A DNA stretch of 64,000 nucleotides from Ceratorhiza oryzae-sativae (GCA_030998015.1 JARWMV010000010.1:248001-312000); one strand, 5' to 3'; counted from the stretch's first letter, positions 34,743 to 48,500 are shown. A program made the numbers and translations. The notes: generated by a model not told the origin, from the sequence alone.

Positions 34743-37635
34743 ATGTAGATAGAATGAATTGAATGTGGATGCGTGTGTGCGATCTACATAAACGACCACA
34801 ACCATCCGGACCTTGGCAGCTGACGCTAGCAGTTGAATTCCAATGCTACAACCCCAAACCTGGAGATCATCAGTAGTGGTGCACATTTTGCGCTGGGCGC
34901 CTTGTTTGACGGGCAGTTTCCGCGTCGGGGTGTTTTTTCCAGGCTGGAGCACATGTCCAAAGAACCGACACCAACGAAACACTGACATTTGGTTTGGGTA
35001 GGTTCGACGGAGATGCAAGTACGCTGTGAGGGGAATCGGCATGCAACACGTTCATTACCTCTCCGATCACATCACATATTAATCCAACATCCCGCGTTGT
35101 GACAATTCACCACAGCTTCTTTGACTGCTTCCGCCAGTATAGCTTCGTTTTTGGCTGTTAACCCACACCCATTCCCAGGGCGTCGTGTTCGAAACTCGGT
35201 ACAATTACATTGAACCTACCCAGTCTATGTGATCCAATTCTACGATCCTGGATGAGGAACTTTTCGAGTACTCACCAGTCGAAACTTGGCCTACGCGTTT
35301 CTCGATCCTCATACTTTGTTCCCAACTCAATACTGAACTCGGGGCTTACCGCTGGCTCTAATGCGCGCGACCCATCGGTCGGCCCAACCTCCGGCTAGTT
35401 GCGCCGCCTTTGGGGACGCGAGTGTGGCTAGACCCCCGACACGCGAGCACGCCTCGAAGAGCGCCCGGAGGAACGAGACCCACGCGTCAGCTTATGTCTC
35501 ACGATCGGTCGCAACCCATGAGAGAGTGGGACGGTGGGCAGGACAAAAATTGACGCTTGATGACAAGCGCTGCTATGGCAAGATCGCAGTTAGGCGCACA
35601 TCGCTGCACGTTCATCGCGTGCCCTTCATCTCAACACCAGGTTCTCCTCTCATTCAGTATTGCTGATGTTCCCCCGCAGGCTCCATCTCACCGGCCCAGC
35701 ATGGTAGTGCACTTGCGCTTGTAGCCTCAACATCTCGAAATCTGTGCGATAGCTAATTTCGTGAACAATTGAATAATTGAACTCGGAGAATGACACAGCT
35801 CATTTATCATGTGGGTATGTTGGAGAAAGGGCTGGCCACTGAACCAATTCCGGAGGGTATGAGCGTATAACAATATTCGTTGATGAAAACTCGGTCTTCA
35901 TCTAGTATATTATTGCTTGGACGCTGAGTTAAATAAACAGCACTACCATCCCTAATTCACCGATCCAATCGAGCACCTCGGCTAGGGTAACCACGACTAT
36001 CTGCTTTCTTGCATGGCTTGGTGGTAACCACAGTGAGCCCAATAATCCCACGAGCCTTTTATAGACCCCGATGGAACATTTTGAACTATTATGATAAATC
36101 CAATAAATAGAGGGATCGATAGCATTGACAGATAATACCCCTCGCTTTCATGTGGCCACGCTCTAGCGAGGCAAGGACACATAACCCATCTACAATTAAC
36201 CCCCCACCCCACCCCAACCAATCGAATTGAAAAGGTAGCATATATACAATCTTGTGCCTCAACTAAGAGGTAGCGAAATTCTCAATATAAATATTAGTCG
36301 TATGAAACCTCCTCGATTATCCCGCTTATTTATACATGACCGCAGTACTCTGGGCTTCACTACCAATTGAGGGATTCGCTTGAAAGTGTCCGGCAATTGC
36401 TCAGCAACCTTCCATATCCCCTGGAGCTATTTGACGGTCTCCGAACCCCGATCTATGGGGCAAACCTATCTCATACAATTATCCAAGTCTCGCTGTGAAA
36501 ATCGATCAGGACCGAAGTATTCATAGACAATATTGAAGGCGGCGGCCGGTCAGACCTCCAGTTTTCTCGGAAAGGGGCCAGCTCCTCGTGTGCTTCTAAT
36601 CAATGGGAGGTCACCCGCAATCCCCCCTGGTCCCCAAATACATAACAACACGTCTATTGGTGCCACGATAACCACCAAACAAGTCCATCTGCAACACGCC
36701 TATACATTGAGGGATATACACCAGAACAAATCTCGAGAGACACCAACATACTCCAGGTTACTGCCCTTATTGCTCGTCGGTGAGAATTGGGATAAACTTC
36801 CACCACAAAAAATGAAGATCGAGCGGAATGTCTACTGGTTGTGATTCGGTTCAGTTGACCCAAATCAACAGAATAGTCTGTTCGATATCATGCGTAATCA
36901 ATTAGTCGATCAAATAAACACATGCTCAAGCCTTACGAGAGCGGTAAATATCATTATACTAGCAACATGCACGCAAAGTTTGAGTGTATACCTATGTTCA
37001 AAGGGTTATCAGCTGTATACCAGACCCGAGAGAATAGGTTCGAACCAAACTTACAAACTGAAACTAGTCGCTTGGGGCGGGGCCAAGAGCTCAGGAATTG
37101 CGAACGTAGTAGTTGCGCCGGGTGTCGTCCCGTGTAAGCTCTTGAATAGACTAACACGCTCCATTAAGAGAATCGGTTGAGTCCTTTCTATTCAAGATTT
37201 AACGGCTAGTGGTTTGGGCTATGCTCCACCTCGAGCAGAGAGTGAGACGGTAGCCTTTAACCTGCGACTGACGGCCAGCCCAAGATAACGAACCCCCCGC
37301 CCCCTGGGAAAACTAATCGAGGCTTCTCAAGAGTCTATAGCACAGTTTTCCCATAACGAGCGAGCTCGATTGGGTTCTCTGGGTTTAAACGGTACACACG
37401 GCATTTCTGCTGAGACACTCGGCTAACCTTGCCAAGGTGTGTTCTATCTAACAACACCGTGGCAGCGGACTTTATAAGGGGAAGGATCGACTTCGAACCA
37501 GCAAAAATCATTGAAAGAGTTCTTCAATTCTGCAAATGATCATGATGCAGTGGCTACAGCAAGATAGAAAAATATGACAACATGTTCAAGTGGTACAACA
37601 AATTCCGGAGGCGATATGATACCCTGCCCACTCGT
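34743..37635. other. 2.9-kb region without a recognised gene
   Basis: Short frames on both strands, no domain, no consistent splicing. The sequence is AT-rich in parts (35700-36300) with short imperfect hairpins such as GGTAACCAC...GTGGTAACC near 35986-36033. The 3' ends of UBP6 and eEF2 face each other across this gap. It may contain decayed repeats that I cannot name. Confidence 0.4.
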
Positions 37636-40630
37636 TTAGAGCTTGTCGTAGTAGGTATCTAGGGGAGGAATATCGGGCTGTGAAGGGAGTCAGTCGGCTG
37701 TCGATCACGTATGAACAACATTGCTCTCACCTTGAGACCCTTGCGTGTTCGGATCGCCTTGACCATTTCCTCGAGTTTGCTGCCCTTGTCGAGAGGCGAG
37801 CCGTTCATAATCTCCCAGTGGTCGAATACAGCCTGTGGGAATGCTTGGCCCTGGGTTGCGCCACGGAGATCTGCGTTGAAGCCGAAAGATTCCATGACAG
37901 GCAGGTACGCCTTGACCGTGAACATGGGTGTTCCAGGACGTTGCTCTTCAGAGAAGACTTGACCACGACGCCTGTTGAGCACAGAGTAGATACCTCCGAT
38001 AGCGTTCTCTGGGCATTGGATTTCGACGAGATAGACGGGTTCTTGCAGACCAGGGGTGGCGAGTAGGCAAGCGGCATAAGTTACACGACGACACGTTGGA
38101 ATGATCTGTCCGCCACCACGATGAATAGCGTCTGCATGAAGCTATTTTTTTGTACATAATTTTAGTGGTTGTTGTAGTGCTCAAAGTAAAAACGTACGGT
38201 GACATCCATGACGTTGATTCGAACGCCACGCATGTTTTCCTCGGCGCATACACCTTCCTTGGTCGCCCACTGGAATGCAGCAATACAGGAGTCCTTGATT
38301 TCGTTGAGGTACTGAACACCCTTGGTAACGTCGACCATGAGATTGGGGCCGGTGGTGTCGGGGCCGAAACACCAGATCTTGCGAGCATCGGTAACATCCC
38401 ATCCATACTCGTCCGCGAGAATACGGGCGCGAGCCTTGAAATCGTCGCGAGGGTTAACCTTGCCAGATTCGATGGCTTTGCTTAGCTCTTCATCGAGCGG
38501 CAGCGCCTCCGCGTAAAGACGGTTGTGCTTGTTCTGCGACTTGGAGAGCGCGGTCATCGACGACTGTGCTTTGACGGTCTCGCGATACCCGACAACAGGG
38601 TCAGATTTCTTGAGCGGAACGCCGGCGTGATCCTCTTCGAGATCCTATGGTCACACCCACTATTTAAGCAATCCAGCAAACGTTTGTGTATGTGAAACTG
38701 ACCTTCAAGCAAATTTCCAAATGCAGTTCGCCTGCACCAGCAACAATGTGTTCACCAGACTCGTTGATCCAAGCCTGTACGCAAGGGTCCGACTTGGATA
38801 GACGCTTAAGACCTTCGACAAGCTTGGGCAGGTCAGCCGCGTTCTTAACTTCAACGGCGACTTGTACGACAGGAGACACGGAGAACTTCATAACCTTCAT
38901 GTTGTGCGCGGTTTCGCTAGTTGTGAGAGTACCAGACTTGAGCAGGAACTGGTCGACACCAACAAGACCGACAATGTTTCCGGCTGGGCAGTCCTCGATA
39001 GGCTCGATGTAACGACCCATCATGAGCACTGTACGCTGAACCGTTTTGATAAAGAGGTCGTCCTTCTTGCCCGGAACATAGTTTGGCCCTTGAATACGGA
39101 TCTTGGGACCGGAGCGGACAGTACCAGAGAAAACACGACCAAAGGCATAGAATCGCCCTTTATCGGAGGTCGGCACCATCTTGGAGACGTATAGCACCAG
39201 CGGGCCCTTGGGATCGCAGTCACGGATACCGATAGCGGACTCATCATCCATGGGACCCTCGTAAAGAGTCTCAACACGGTAACGTTGAGCAGTAGCGGGG
39301 GAAGGAAGGTTGATAACAATCATCTCCAGAAGAGAGTCACCAGCGGGAAGGAACTTGCGCATGACTACCTTGAGGAGCGCTTTGCCCTCGAGATCTCGCT
39401 CCTCTGGGGTAAGCTTGATCTCGAGCTTGTCGACGATGTTCGTAAGAGCATCCTTCTTGAAGTTCATGACGGCGTCGAATATCTTGAAGATAGGATCGAG
39501 AACGAACATGTTGAATGCGCGCTCAAGCGGCTTGCCGTCAGCGCCCTCGCCCTTGGTAGTCCATTTCTTCGTCGCCGGATTGAAATAGTTATCGCCCCAG
39601 AGTTTGACCATCATCTTGTCTTCGCAACACCAAACTTCTTGGAGTAGCGAGTGGCGAACTGGCGAAGAGTGAATCCCCATCCGTGCAGACCCGAACCAAA
39701 AGCAACAGTACCCTTCTCGGGGTAAACTTGCACGTCACCGAGCGCCACATCGTTGTACATGGAAATAATCACGTTGACGGACTCGACGGTACGGGTAAAT
39801 GATTGGTACAGGTCCTCTTTGGCGACTTGCAACTCTAAGAGCGCGCGATCGACCTTATTGATGATGACCACCGGCTTGATCCGCTCAGTCAGGGCTTGTC
39901 GTAACACGGTCTCAGTCTGAACGCAGACACCCTCAACGCAGTCGACGACGACGAGTGCACCATCGGTAACACGTAGGGCAGCTGTAACCTCAGAAGAGAA
40001 ATCGACGTGTCCAGGAGAGTCAATCAGGTTGATCAAAAACTCGGGGCCTGCATTCTGGGTAAGCAAGCCGAAATTTGAGCACAAATAAGCATTTGTCACC
40101 ATCCGTCTTCTGTTTGATATCGGCCAACTCATCCTTGTCAATCTCAAAGTACATCGAGATAGCGGTAGACTTGATCGTAATACCACGCTCCTTTTCGTCG
40201 TCTCGTGTATCGGTGAAACGCATATTGCCAGCATTCTTGTCGGCGATGATACCAGCCTTGGAGACCAACGAGTCGGTGAGCGTAGACTTTCCGTGATCGA
40301 CTGGTTGGCACGCTCGTAAGGCTTCCCTATGCAGGATCCAAATACGCTACTCACCATGAGCAATGACACTCATGTTCCGGATGTTGGTGGGCCGGTCCAT
40401 GAGGCCACGGATCTGGTCTGTGATTGAATGCGTTAGCAACATCCCAATGGGATGTGCCACGGATATTGTACGTCATCCGTGGCTAGCATGAGCAATATAC
40501 ATACCGACGGTGAAGTTACTACAGACGTCGACGGCATATTCGTCAGTCAAACACTCGCCAAAATTTTCAAGGTGGGGCGGGGTGGGTCCGAGATGAAGAG
40601 AAACACGCAGAGACAGTGTACTCACACCAT
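37636..40630 (-). CDS. EFT: Translation elongation factor 2 (eEF2), with one apparent frameshift
   Basis: Minus-strand gene with at least eight exons. Exon 1 contributes only ATGGT (40630-40626). Exon 2 is a 14-nt microexon (40518-40505). Exon 3 starts at 40417 and completes [20 protein letters not shown]. The GTPase follows: [46 protein letters not shown] and INKVD. Domain III-V blocks include [13 protein letters not shown] and the diphthamide loop [15 protein letters not shown]. The last exon ends DTYYDKL. eEF2 drives GTP-dependent ribosomal translocation in the cytosol. At 39621-39626 one base is missing relative to the conserved frame: KKFGV runs into a stop, while the next frame resumes [14 protein letters not shown]. 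As eEF2 is essential and otherwise perfect, a sequence error is likely. Confidence 0.92.
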
Positions 40631-41221
40631 GGCTGCAACCTCTTATTTGATTGTGGTCAGAAATGCGTTGATGATTTTATCCGCTGGCACGCCCGGGGAC
40701 AGAGCAGCGGTGGTGGGCAAGGGCAGCCTCGAGTGGAGACGATTTCTGTGGATAGGATCGTTGATAAGCATCCGATCCGTGTCACGTGGGTGCTCATATA
40801 CCGAGTCACGCCGGTCACGATCTACCGTGGAGCGGTTCAGAGCATCCTACGATGACTCCGGACCCGACGCTTTAATTGCTGCCCGATCGCATCGCCGCTG
40901 ACTCGAGGGCTAAATGCATGTTGTCTTACCGTTTATCCGAGATATTTATGCGAAGCGAATCAAACAGCTCATGAATGACTCCACTCGGGTTTGATTGTAA
41001 AACGCTTAGTATACAGCGACGAGAACTTTCATATCAAGCCACAGACCAATAGTGCTCATGGCCACGACTCCTCATGCATGACTCTGGCTATTCTCCCTTG
41101 TCGTTGTAGGCCCGGTCATCGACCGTCTATGACTTGACAATGACTTTTGCGTCTGCAATGGGATACATATCCTATGCAACAACAAAGTGTCAACGCTTTG
41201 TTTTGCTAGTTAACAACAAAC
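40631..41221. other. Upstream region of eEF2
   Basis: Promoter and leader region of eEF2, and 3' flank of the beta-trefoil gene (same strand). An open frame on the plus strand here shadows the eEF2 leader introns. No distinct promoter element was assigned. Confidence 0.4.
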
Positions 41222-42171
41222 CTACCATTGACGGCGGCGAAGGGTTTCATCGCTCATACTCTCACCAAGCTTCTCCGCCCAATTATTGGGGAGTTCAAGT
41301 ACGCGCACTGGTCGGCCATTTTCCGGGCTATCATCTGTATCATCTTCTCGATCCTCCTCCATCACTTCACTATCCAGAAGCGCGAATTGCGAAGCATCGT
41401 TGCGCTCAAGAGATTCAGTAACTGGAGACGTAGACGATTGGGTAAGAAGACCAGATGGTTTTGAAAGGGAGGTGCCAAGCGTCGACATCATCGCTATCGT
41501 ACTTGATAGGAATGATGGAGGCTTCCGGACGGGCACAGCGGTGACTACGTAGTCTCGGGAGCTCCACGCATGGGTTGGATCAGCCTCATCATTGGGAGGA
41601 TAATTTGGGTCATATATGAAAGTTACCCGAAGTAGTTTCGATGAGGACGAGTAGGTAATGCGGGGAAGAGGATGCGATTCTCGGTTAGGAAACGGAAGCG
41701 AGAATGGCTTGCGGTGCCGAAGAACGAGGCGACCATCTACCGCACGATTAAGCACAGGCCATTCTGGGCAAGACACACGCACCTTCGACATCGAGAGCAT
41801 GACCAGATGCCTTTGAACACAATGCTCCAGAATAATCGACAAAGAACACCTATAGTCTGTTTAGTGCTCACGTAATAGGCGCCAGTTAACCCGCAAACCT
41901 GGTTGTCCGCAAGTGTGTCTCGCATGGCTAGAACCTGTGGGTATGAACCTTCTGGAAGCTCTATCGATATTACTTACAAATCACAGCGCTGGTCTCTTTC
42001 GACGGCCATAGCACAGCGTGGGTTCCGTCCTGCATTAGAGTTGAACGAAATGTCCAGCAAGCGCTCGCTTGCGCAGTTCTGTATCATAAAATAACCTTGT
42101 GGGAACCCAGACGGGGTGGTCTCCTCCAAGCCATGGCCAATATGATATGCGGGTGGATCTATGTTTGTCAT
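41222..42171 (-). CDS. Ricin-B-like (beta-trefoil) carbohydrate-binding-type protein, one apparent frameshift
   Basis: ATG at 42171 (context ACC ATG ACA) opens MTNIDPPAYHIGHGLEE. Next is FPQGYFMIQNCASERLLDIS, a typical first beta-trefoil strand set. After one extra base near 42025-42035 the frame continues DGTHAVLWPSKETSAVI. Exons then give VLAMRDTLADNQ and VFFVDYSGALCSKASGHALD, joined through a short intron (gtgcgt...ggtag) to DGRLVLRHRKPFSLPFPN. The C-terminal third is acidic/Ser-rich and ends at 41222. Such ricin-B-like folds bind sugars, but this protein has no enzymatic domain and no signal peptide was seen. Function is unknown. The frameshift could be sequence error or early decay. Confidence 0.65.
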
Positions 42172-45100
42172 GGTCAAGCCAGTTCAGGATGGTAGTGAGG
42201 AGTGGCGATCATACCAATTGGTCATTGAACTACGTATTCACCAGTCACGTGTTGCTCCATACGAAAACCTCAATGCTGAGAGCCCAGAGCCACTTTGAGC
42301 CGCTGGGAGCTTTGCCATTTCTATCTACGTTGTACTAATTGACACGTCGTTTGATTTGTATGTTTGATATTTACGGCCGTATCATTGTTGTGCTATAGTC
42401 CTGCGGACGCGCCATTCATACCGTCGCGATAAACCAACCTATTGGGTGACATGAACACACCTGTTAAACGACGAAATCTCACCTTTTGGAATGGATCCTT
42501 CACAAGTGCGTAACTATTTGACTATTTAGTATTTTACGGCATCGTTCTTACAGGCAGAAATGACAGTGAAGTAGCGGTGGGCTTCGAATTCATCGGAAGA
42601 TAAGACAAGCACATGCCCTTGGCTTTACATACGCATTTAAATATCTATTTTAAAGTTAGTAACTCTATGAAACCAGCGTGGTGCGCCAAAATGTCACCGT
42701 TTATCCTGTGGCGCTTCCTTTCCCCAAGTCCGTGGGCATGCCTGACCAGTTCTGTGCATACCATGCTGCGATCCTACAACGACATTTCATCGATATCGTC
42801 CTCGCTCCCACAGCCCGTCGGACAAATACATTGAACTGATCGGTACATCGATGTATGAATGTGCTCCCTCTCGGTGGTACTCCGACTTCGCTCTAAGGTG
42901 GCAATGCCAGATTCGCTCAATGTTCTAATGGATCCATCAAGAAGCTATCCGGTTCAAGCAGCCAAGTGCGTTATTTGCGGGCTAGTTCTCACCAGGCCCA
43001 GACACCCTGTTCGGAATTCACGAAAACACGGAGAAAATATTTCCCCATGCGAGGTTCAAGTCGCCCCTTGTGCCTATTCGATTATGTATCTTCTGAAATG
43101 TAACATTATTCCGACCATCAACATTTGGTGTTACCCCGTTTAATGTGGCGTATCTTTAAAGTAGACATGAGCTTGCTTGTGCAACGTGCCCACTCTCCAT
43201 ATAAACGGAAAGATCCGCCTTTCTTAGCTGCCGCCCACGTCGATCTCGGTTGGTCCAAACAAAGTAACTATCATCACTCGCGCTGGAATCACTTAGGGAC
43301 CCCCCAATTGAGCGCGCTGTCAAGTGCAATCAGTCGCGACGATCACGGGGAGATGATACGTCGACACTCGTTGGGCCTGCTTGGGCTGGTTTGCTCTGGA
43401 GTCTCGCCTCCTCGGGGTAGGTCGGATAAATACAAGATAGACTGCGTGGGTGGCGCCCGAACCCCCTAAACTCCCTCTTGAGGGTCCTTCCATGAACCGA
43501 ATTCGTTATGTAGATCACGGCCCGGGGAACGAGTAAAGCAAGCTCGACGGCTTTGGGAAGGTGGCCAACTTTTATCTGGACGTATTCGGCGCTGGCTGAC
43601 CGGACGATCCCACGCTGCACGGTCTCGAGCACTTCCCTGCGATCCAATAGAGATTAGTCTGAGAGTACTCTGTAATGATTTCACACCCCCCAGCTTCCTT
43701 GTTTTTTATTTGGGTATACCCGCACGAACGACGTCAAGCCGATGGCTGAGCAGGCGCTCATCATGGCTGGTGGCACCGCCGAGAACACCTGACCGCATAT
43801 ACGGACCATTTGTTGCGTTCGCGGGCCATGTAGGGTGGCTGGGAAGATGCACCGCCAGGAACCAAAGTCTTGAGCCCCAGTACTGGCGCGAAGAAACGTT
43901 GCGTGAGGGATGTACCTATCTCGGTGCTTAGCTCAGGCTTGGTGTCTTCATATATTTTAAGCCGCTTTCGTATGGCCAACATCGACTCGTTGACACAAAC
44001 TATGATTCGCATGTCTGTGGGTCGTGAACACGCAAGCATCAGCGTTTAATTAAGTCGCGGTGTGTTGGTATAGGATATCACAAGTCCAAATAGATGCATA
44101 CTAGCCCCGAGCCCCAACGATTGGCTCTTGACTATGAGAAAGTGATACCCCGGTTGCTCATTGCCATAACGTATGCTTTACCATTGGTCTGGTCTATTTG
44201 TTCCCTATATAGAACGCTGAGGCTGTTTGGATTGCCGCGGTACGGGCCATGGGATATTCTCTCCGTTGAGTCGGCGCTTGTGATCCGCATGATCAGTGGA
44301 GCATGAAGTGCACATTTTCTTCGTCGAAGTTCATTGTGGCAATAATATTTTTAGGGGACTTCAATCGGTGAATTCATTTCAGACTCGGGGTCCCATCATG
44401 TAATAGAAGTGAACAAACAGTCTATTAGCTTATTCCTGCTCTCGGGTATTCTCGTTGAACATATTAAGAGGCGATTGTTGGAAGTTTGTGAGTGCACCGT
44501 ATATTGAGAAAGAAGACTCCAAAAAGGGAACAGACCTTTCCGTATCAAGTAACGTGAGATTGCGTATGATCATACGGTCCAAGGCTCCACAGCTTTTCGC
44601 TTTGGTTAACCAACCACCCCACGCAAGCAACATATGGCCTCAACTTGTAAGCCTCCATTTGCAGCTTGGGCCCACGATGTATCCAGCCGTATATCTCTGG
44701 CGAGTATAAGTTTAGCGGAATTGAGACACATGTGCCATCCTGGCCACATCTCCGCACAAAAACGGGTTCAGTCTTGGTACACCATGTCACGATTTGAGCA
44801 ACCTCTTGCGGCACCAAAGACACCGACTGGCCGAGCAAGCAATCATATGCATGTCTGGTAGGTGATATTGACAAACATTCAACCCATACATCTAACCTTT
44901 CATATAAATTGATCAGCCGACCGCTTCTATCTCCACCCCTCATAGGCAAAGCCGATCGATTTCCTCCCCAGGCCGAATACTCTGGCCGCGGTTCAATAGA
45001 CCCTAAATACGTATTTTCGAAGCCTCCCCGAGCATACAAACTCAAGCTATTAAAGCCAAAGCCAAAATACAACCCGATCGATTGTCAGCTCTGGACGACA

Positions 45101-45275
45101 ACAAAGACCGTAAACAGAGCCCGCTCCGGGATCAACACATAAGCGCCGATCACTTTTTTCTCCCGCATCCCCCAATCGCACTCAATCTCGTTCTAATACA
45201 TATCATCAAAGATCTTACGATCATTCGTAATTCATTGGATGCTTCAGCTTGTCTTCACTTGAGCGAATCGACCTA
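42172..45275. other. 3.1-kb gap with only weak coding-like fragments
   Basis: Fragments without family match: minus 43447-43640 (REVLETVQRGIVRSASAEYV...), minus 43761-44039, plus 44094-44306 with a hydrophobic stretch, and minus 44545-45072. None joins into a consistent gene. The stretch ends at the 9-bp direct repeat that borders the 45285-51981 element. Confidence 0.35.
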
Positions 45276-45284
45276 GGCAAAACT
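45276..45284. repeat. Left target-site duplication of the DUF6589/helicase element
   Basis: GGCAAAACT, identical to 51982-51990 and directly adjoining the terminal TAGTCTCT of the inverted repeat. Confidence 0.78.
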
Positions 45285-45486
45285 TAGTCTCTTCCACATC
45301 CGGTCTAGGTCGCTCCACCCTTCGGCGTCGTCAGGGTTCGGATCACTCGTTCCTCGCAACCGAACCCTCGTGCCTCGGGTCTCCCTAGACCGTCTGTAAG
45401 GATTTCTCGGAGAGCAGGCCTGACTTAGCGAAATTTCGGGCGTGGCTCCCATCGAAGCGTGACTTAGCGAGATGTCAATCGGCGCC
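45285..45486 (+). repeat. Left terminal inverted repeat
   Basis: Begins TAGTCTCTTCCACA. Contains nested hairpins: CCGGTCTAGG (45300-45309) with CCTAGACCG (45384-45392), and inside it GGGTTCGG (45334-45341) with CCGAACCC (45360-45367). GACTTAGCGA occurs twice (45422 and 45461), a possible protein-binding repeat. Confidence 0.7.
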
Positions 45487-45544
45487 TCTCGGATAAGACT
45501 TTTTGATTAGTACAGGTTGTAATGCGAGTCTACAAAAAGTGTAA

Positions 45545-48500
45545 TCAATCAAAATCAAACGGGTCCTCTTCCTCTCCGTCGCCGTTATCGACCACGACAT
45601 CGAAAAGGTCTTGGTTTTGAGTCTCTGTAGGACTTTCCGTCAGTGATATGCATCTTCCGAGTACCCATGTGCAGATGAAGTAAATAGATAAAAATATACT
45701 TGCTGACCTTGATCTTCGCCGTTCTCAGCATCGCCCTCTTCGCCGTCATTGGGCGGTTGGGTGGCATATGAGGTGTTATTTCGTGCCCCGAACCTATCTT
45801 TATTGAACGCCTTGATCGGAGATTGTGTGCTTTACGTGCTAATACAGTAAATACAAATGATAGTGAATAGTGGGTGAACTCACCTTCGAGACTCTGAAGC
45901 CCTAACGAAAGCGCGTCTTTGGCTTGTAAAGTTTTGTCGAGTTGTCGACTGGGATCGTGTCCGTGGACTTCGCTTTCGACGAGCGATTCGACGAGTGCGT
46001 CAAGATCGGCCTGAAGGTTTGGCGCTGTATGATGGTTTGAATTACGAGGAGCGAGGGATGCGTTAACCTGAGTGGCAAGTTCTCTCAAAGTGGAGATACA
46101 TGGCGATATTTCGGCCAGCCATTTCCAAGTCGCATTGGGCCCTCGGGCCTTATAGATTCTCTGTGTTAAGATTGTAAGAAGCCCAGACGATTAGAAAAAT
46201 CGATGCTTTTACCTTGATCCAATAGTTCATGTGTTCTTGGAGGAGATCTACCTCCTTCCACCCGTTCTTCTTACCCGTTGTGTTGACAAGCATGTTAGAT
46301 AGTATAAGATCGCTAATAAAATAGAAGATATGGGTATATATAAGCGTTTTTAGCTCTTGACTTTCCATACCGTAGCGGTTTCGGCCAAGCATGTGTCAGG
46401 TTATGGCGCAATCGTAGCAACTCGCCAGCATACTGGCTTCTTCCCGAGCCACGGAACAGGATCGTCCATATTTTGAGGATAAGTTCGATCATAGCCATGT
46501 TGCCGCATTTTACAGAGGTCACGAAACAGCGGAAGAGTAACGCGTCTCGGATGAATAGTATACTATTTCGAAGCACATCAGTCCCAGCCTCTTCGGGTGT
46601 GGTAAAGCGAGCGATAGCATTAGAGGCGACTAATTTTAGTCGCTCCCAGGCCTTATCGTCTGGTAGGTTCGCTAACTGCTCCCCAAAACGCTGGAGCGAT
46701 TCGTATCCAGATTCAATTCGAACAATATCCAGAAGCCGAGCATAGAGCGAGTGAAACGTAAGATCTTGCACAGTCCTGTATTTGGGGGGTTGTCCAACTG
46801 GGATGTTCTTTCGCTTCAAGATTTCATTATGTCTCCAAAGAGAGGCTGGGCTGTCTTTTGGCCGGGCGTTAGGTTTCCCAAAGTGACTATACAGAATTCC
46901 GTTAACGGCAGTGATTCGAATATGGAATAGGCTAGCAAATGGCACAAGATAGCTAAGGTTATCGACTTTATCCTTGATGTGCACAGGTGTTCGCATATAT
47001 AGAGTTCGTACATCTCGAACGGAGAGAAGACGGCTAATTGTAAGCAAATCGCCAGTAGCTACGCATAAACGTTGTCTGAATAGTTCGGACTTGTCGATTT
47101 GAGTAATGCGTCGAAGTTCTTCAGTAACTGTTGCATTGCCGTTCGCTGAGGCTTGTTCGATATGAAGCGTTGGCAGTGGGTAGACCTTTGACACCCGAAG
47201 AGGGAGAAGCGGGCGGATTAGAGGGCGAAGCATCTCGTTTGCTAGGCTCCAAGGTATCAGGATATGTTTCAGTCGTATAGATGTACCGTACTTACGCTTT
47301 TTGAACCGTTTAAAGAGTTCCCCTGCGTGTTCAACCAGAATGTTGACCGTCTCATACACAAATTCGTTTCGAAGGTTTTGCTCATCTTCTTCGGTCGGCA
47401 TAATGTCTGATATCTTAAGGTCAGGCGCATTTTCAACCGAGTGTAAGTATTTATCAAGATCCAGAGCTTCGTCGACTGCCTCTGGGCCGCAATCGGGGGG
47501 CGGATGAAGTTCTACAACTGTGGAAGCTGTACCGCTTTCAAAAGATCCTTTAAGATTGTGCTTATTAGTGGGTCTGAAAGTAACAAAGCTAATCGACTAA
47601 CCAGCGTTTTTGATACGTTGTTCTGCCGGTTTTTCATCGAAGTTGACATTGTCCCATACAAGCATAGATTGACATTTTGCAACCACGTTTTGAAACCGCT
47701 CAGTGCAGGAACGATTAAGGCTTGAGAGCGAGTCAATGAGAGTGCTATAGGAGACTCCCAGTCCTAGTCGATTTAAAACATTGATTGTTGCAGCGTGGAC
47801 TCCAGAGCTATAAAGGTATGCAGTAAATCCCTTGGCAAACATATTCGCCCTCTGCGATCTTTTGAGCCACAATATCGAGCCCACAACAGATAATGTCTAC
47901 CAGGGAGTCGATTGAGTCTGCGGTTTTGGTATCAAAGCCAATTAAAAACTCTCACGATTGGTACCTCGTCCTGCTTTGCTTCGGACGAGTGTTCACCATC
48001 TTTGATAAAAGACTCAAGGAGTGATACAAAATATGGCATATGATCGCACAGATGCTTGTGGACTGTATTTGGCGACCATTCCTTGAGCAAATCTACTGTA
48101 AATGAGTTCGCTAGTGCGCATATATGGTTATCAAACCGTTTCTAGTTAGATGAACGAAGTTGGATAATACTCACCATCCGTATTGAGACAATGATACTTT
48201 TCCATTTCTTTTGCCTCCCGCAAGATCTCTTGGCGTGCTATTTCTTTTGCCCAAGCTCGTACTGATTGCGCATCTTCAGCCTCGTCTATTTTGAGCTGAA
48301 AATCAGGATCTGATTTGGCCCTCTCATCTCCATAGTCAAATGCACACATTATCCGAACCATTTTGGCCACAGTCAGCTCATTTTCTCTAAGAAAGTGCCA
48401 AGCAGCATCAATGCGTTGGTAAATTGGGTCGGAGGTGCCAATAAAAGATTTCCGTGGACGCTTTTTGGGATGTGAAGGAAGGAGACGTTGTGGAGTGAGG

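Noticed and set aside
44545..45072. Minus-strand 175-codon frame near the element's left flank
   Set aside because: It lacks an ATG start and any recognised motif; opposite-strand frames are equally long.
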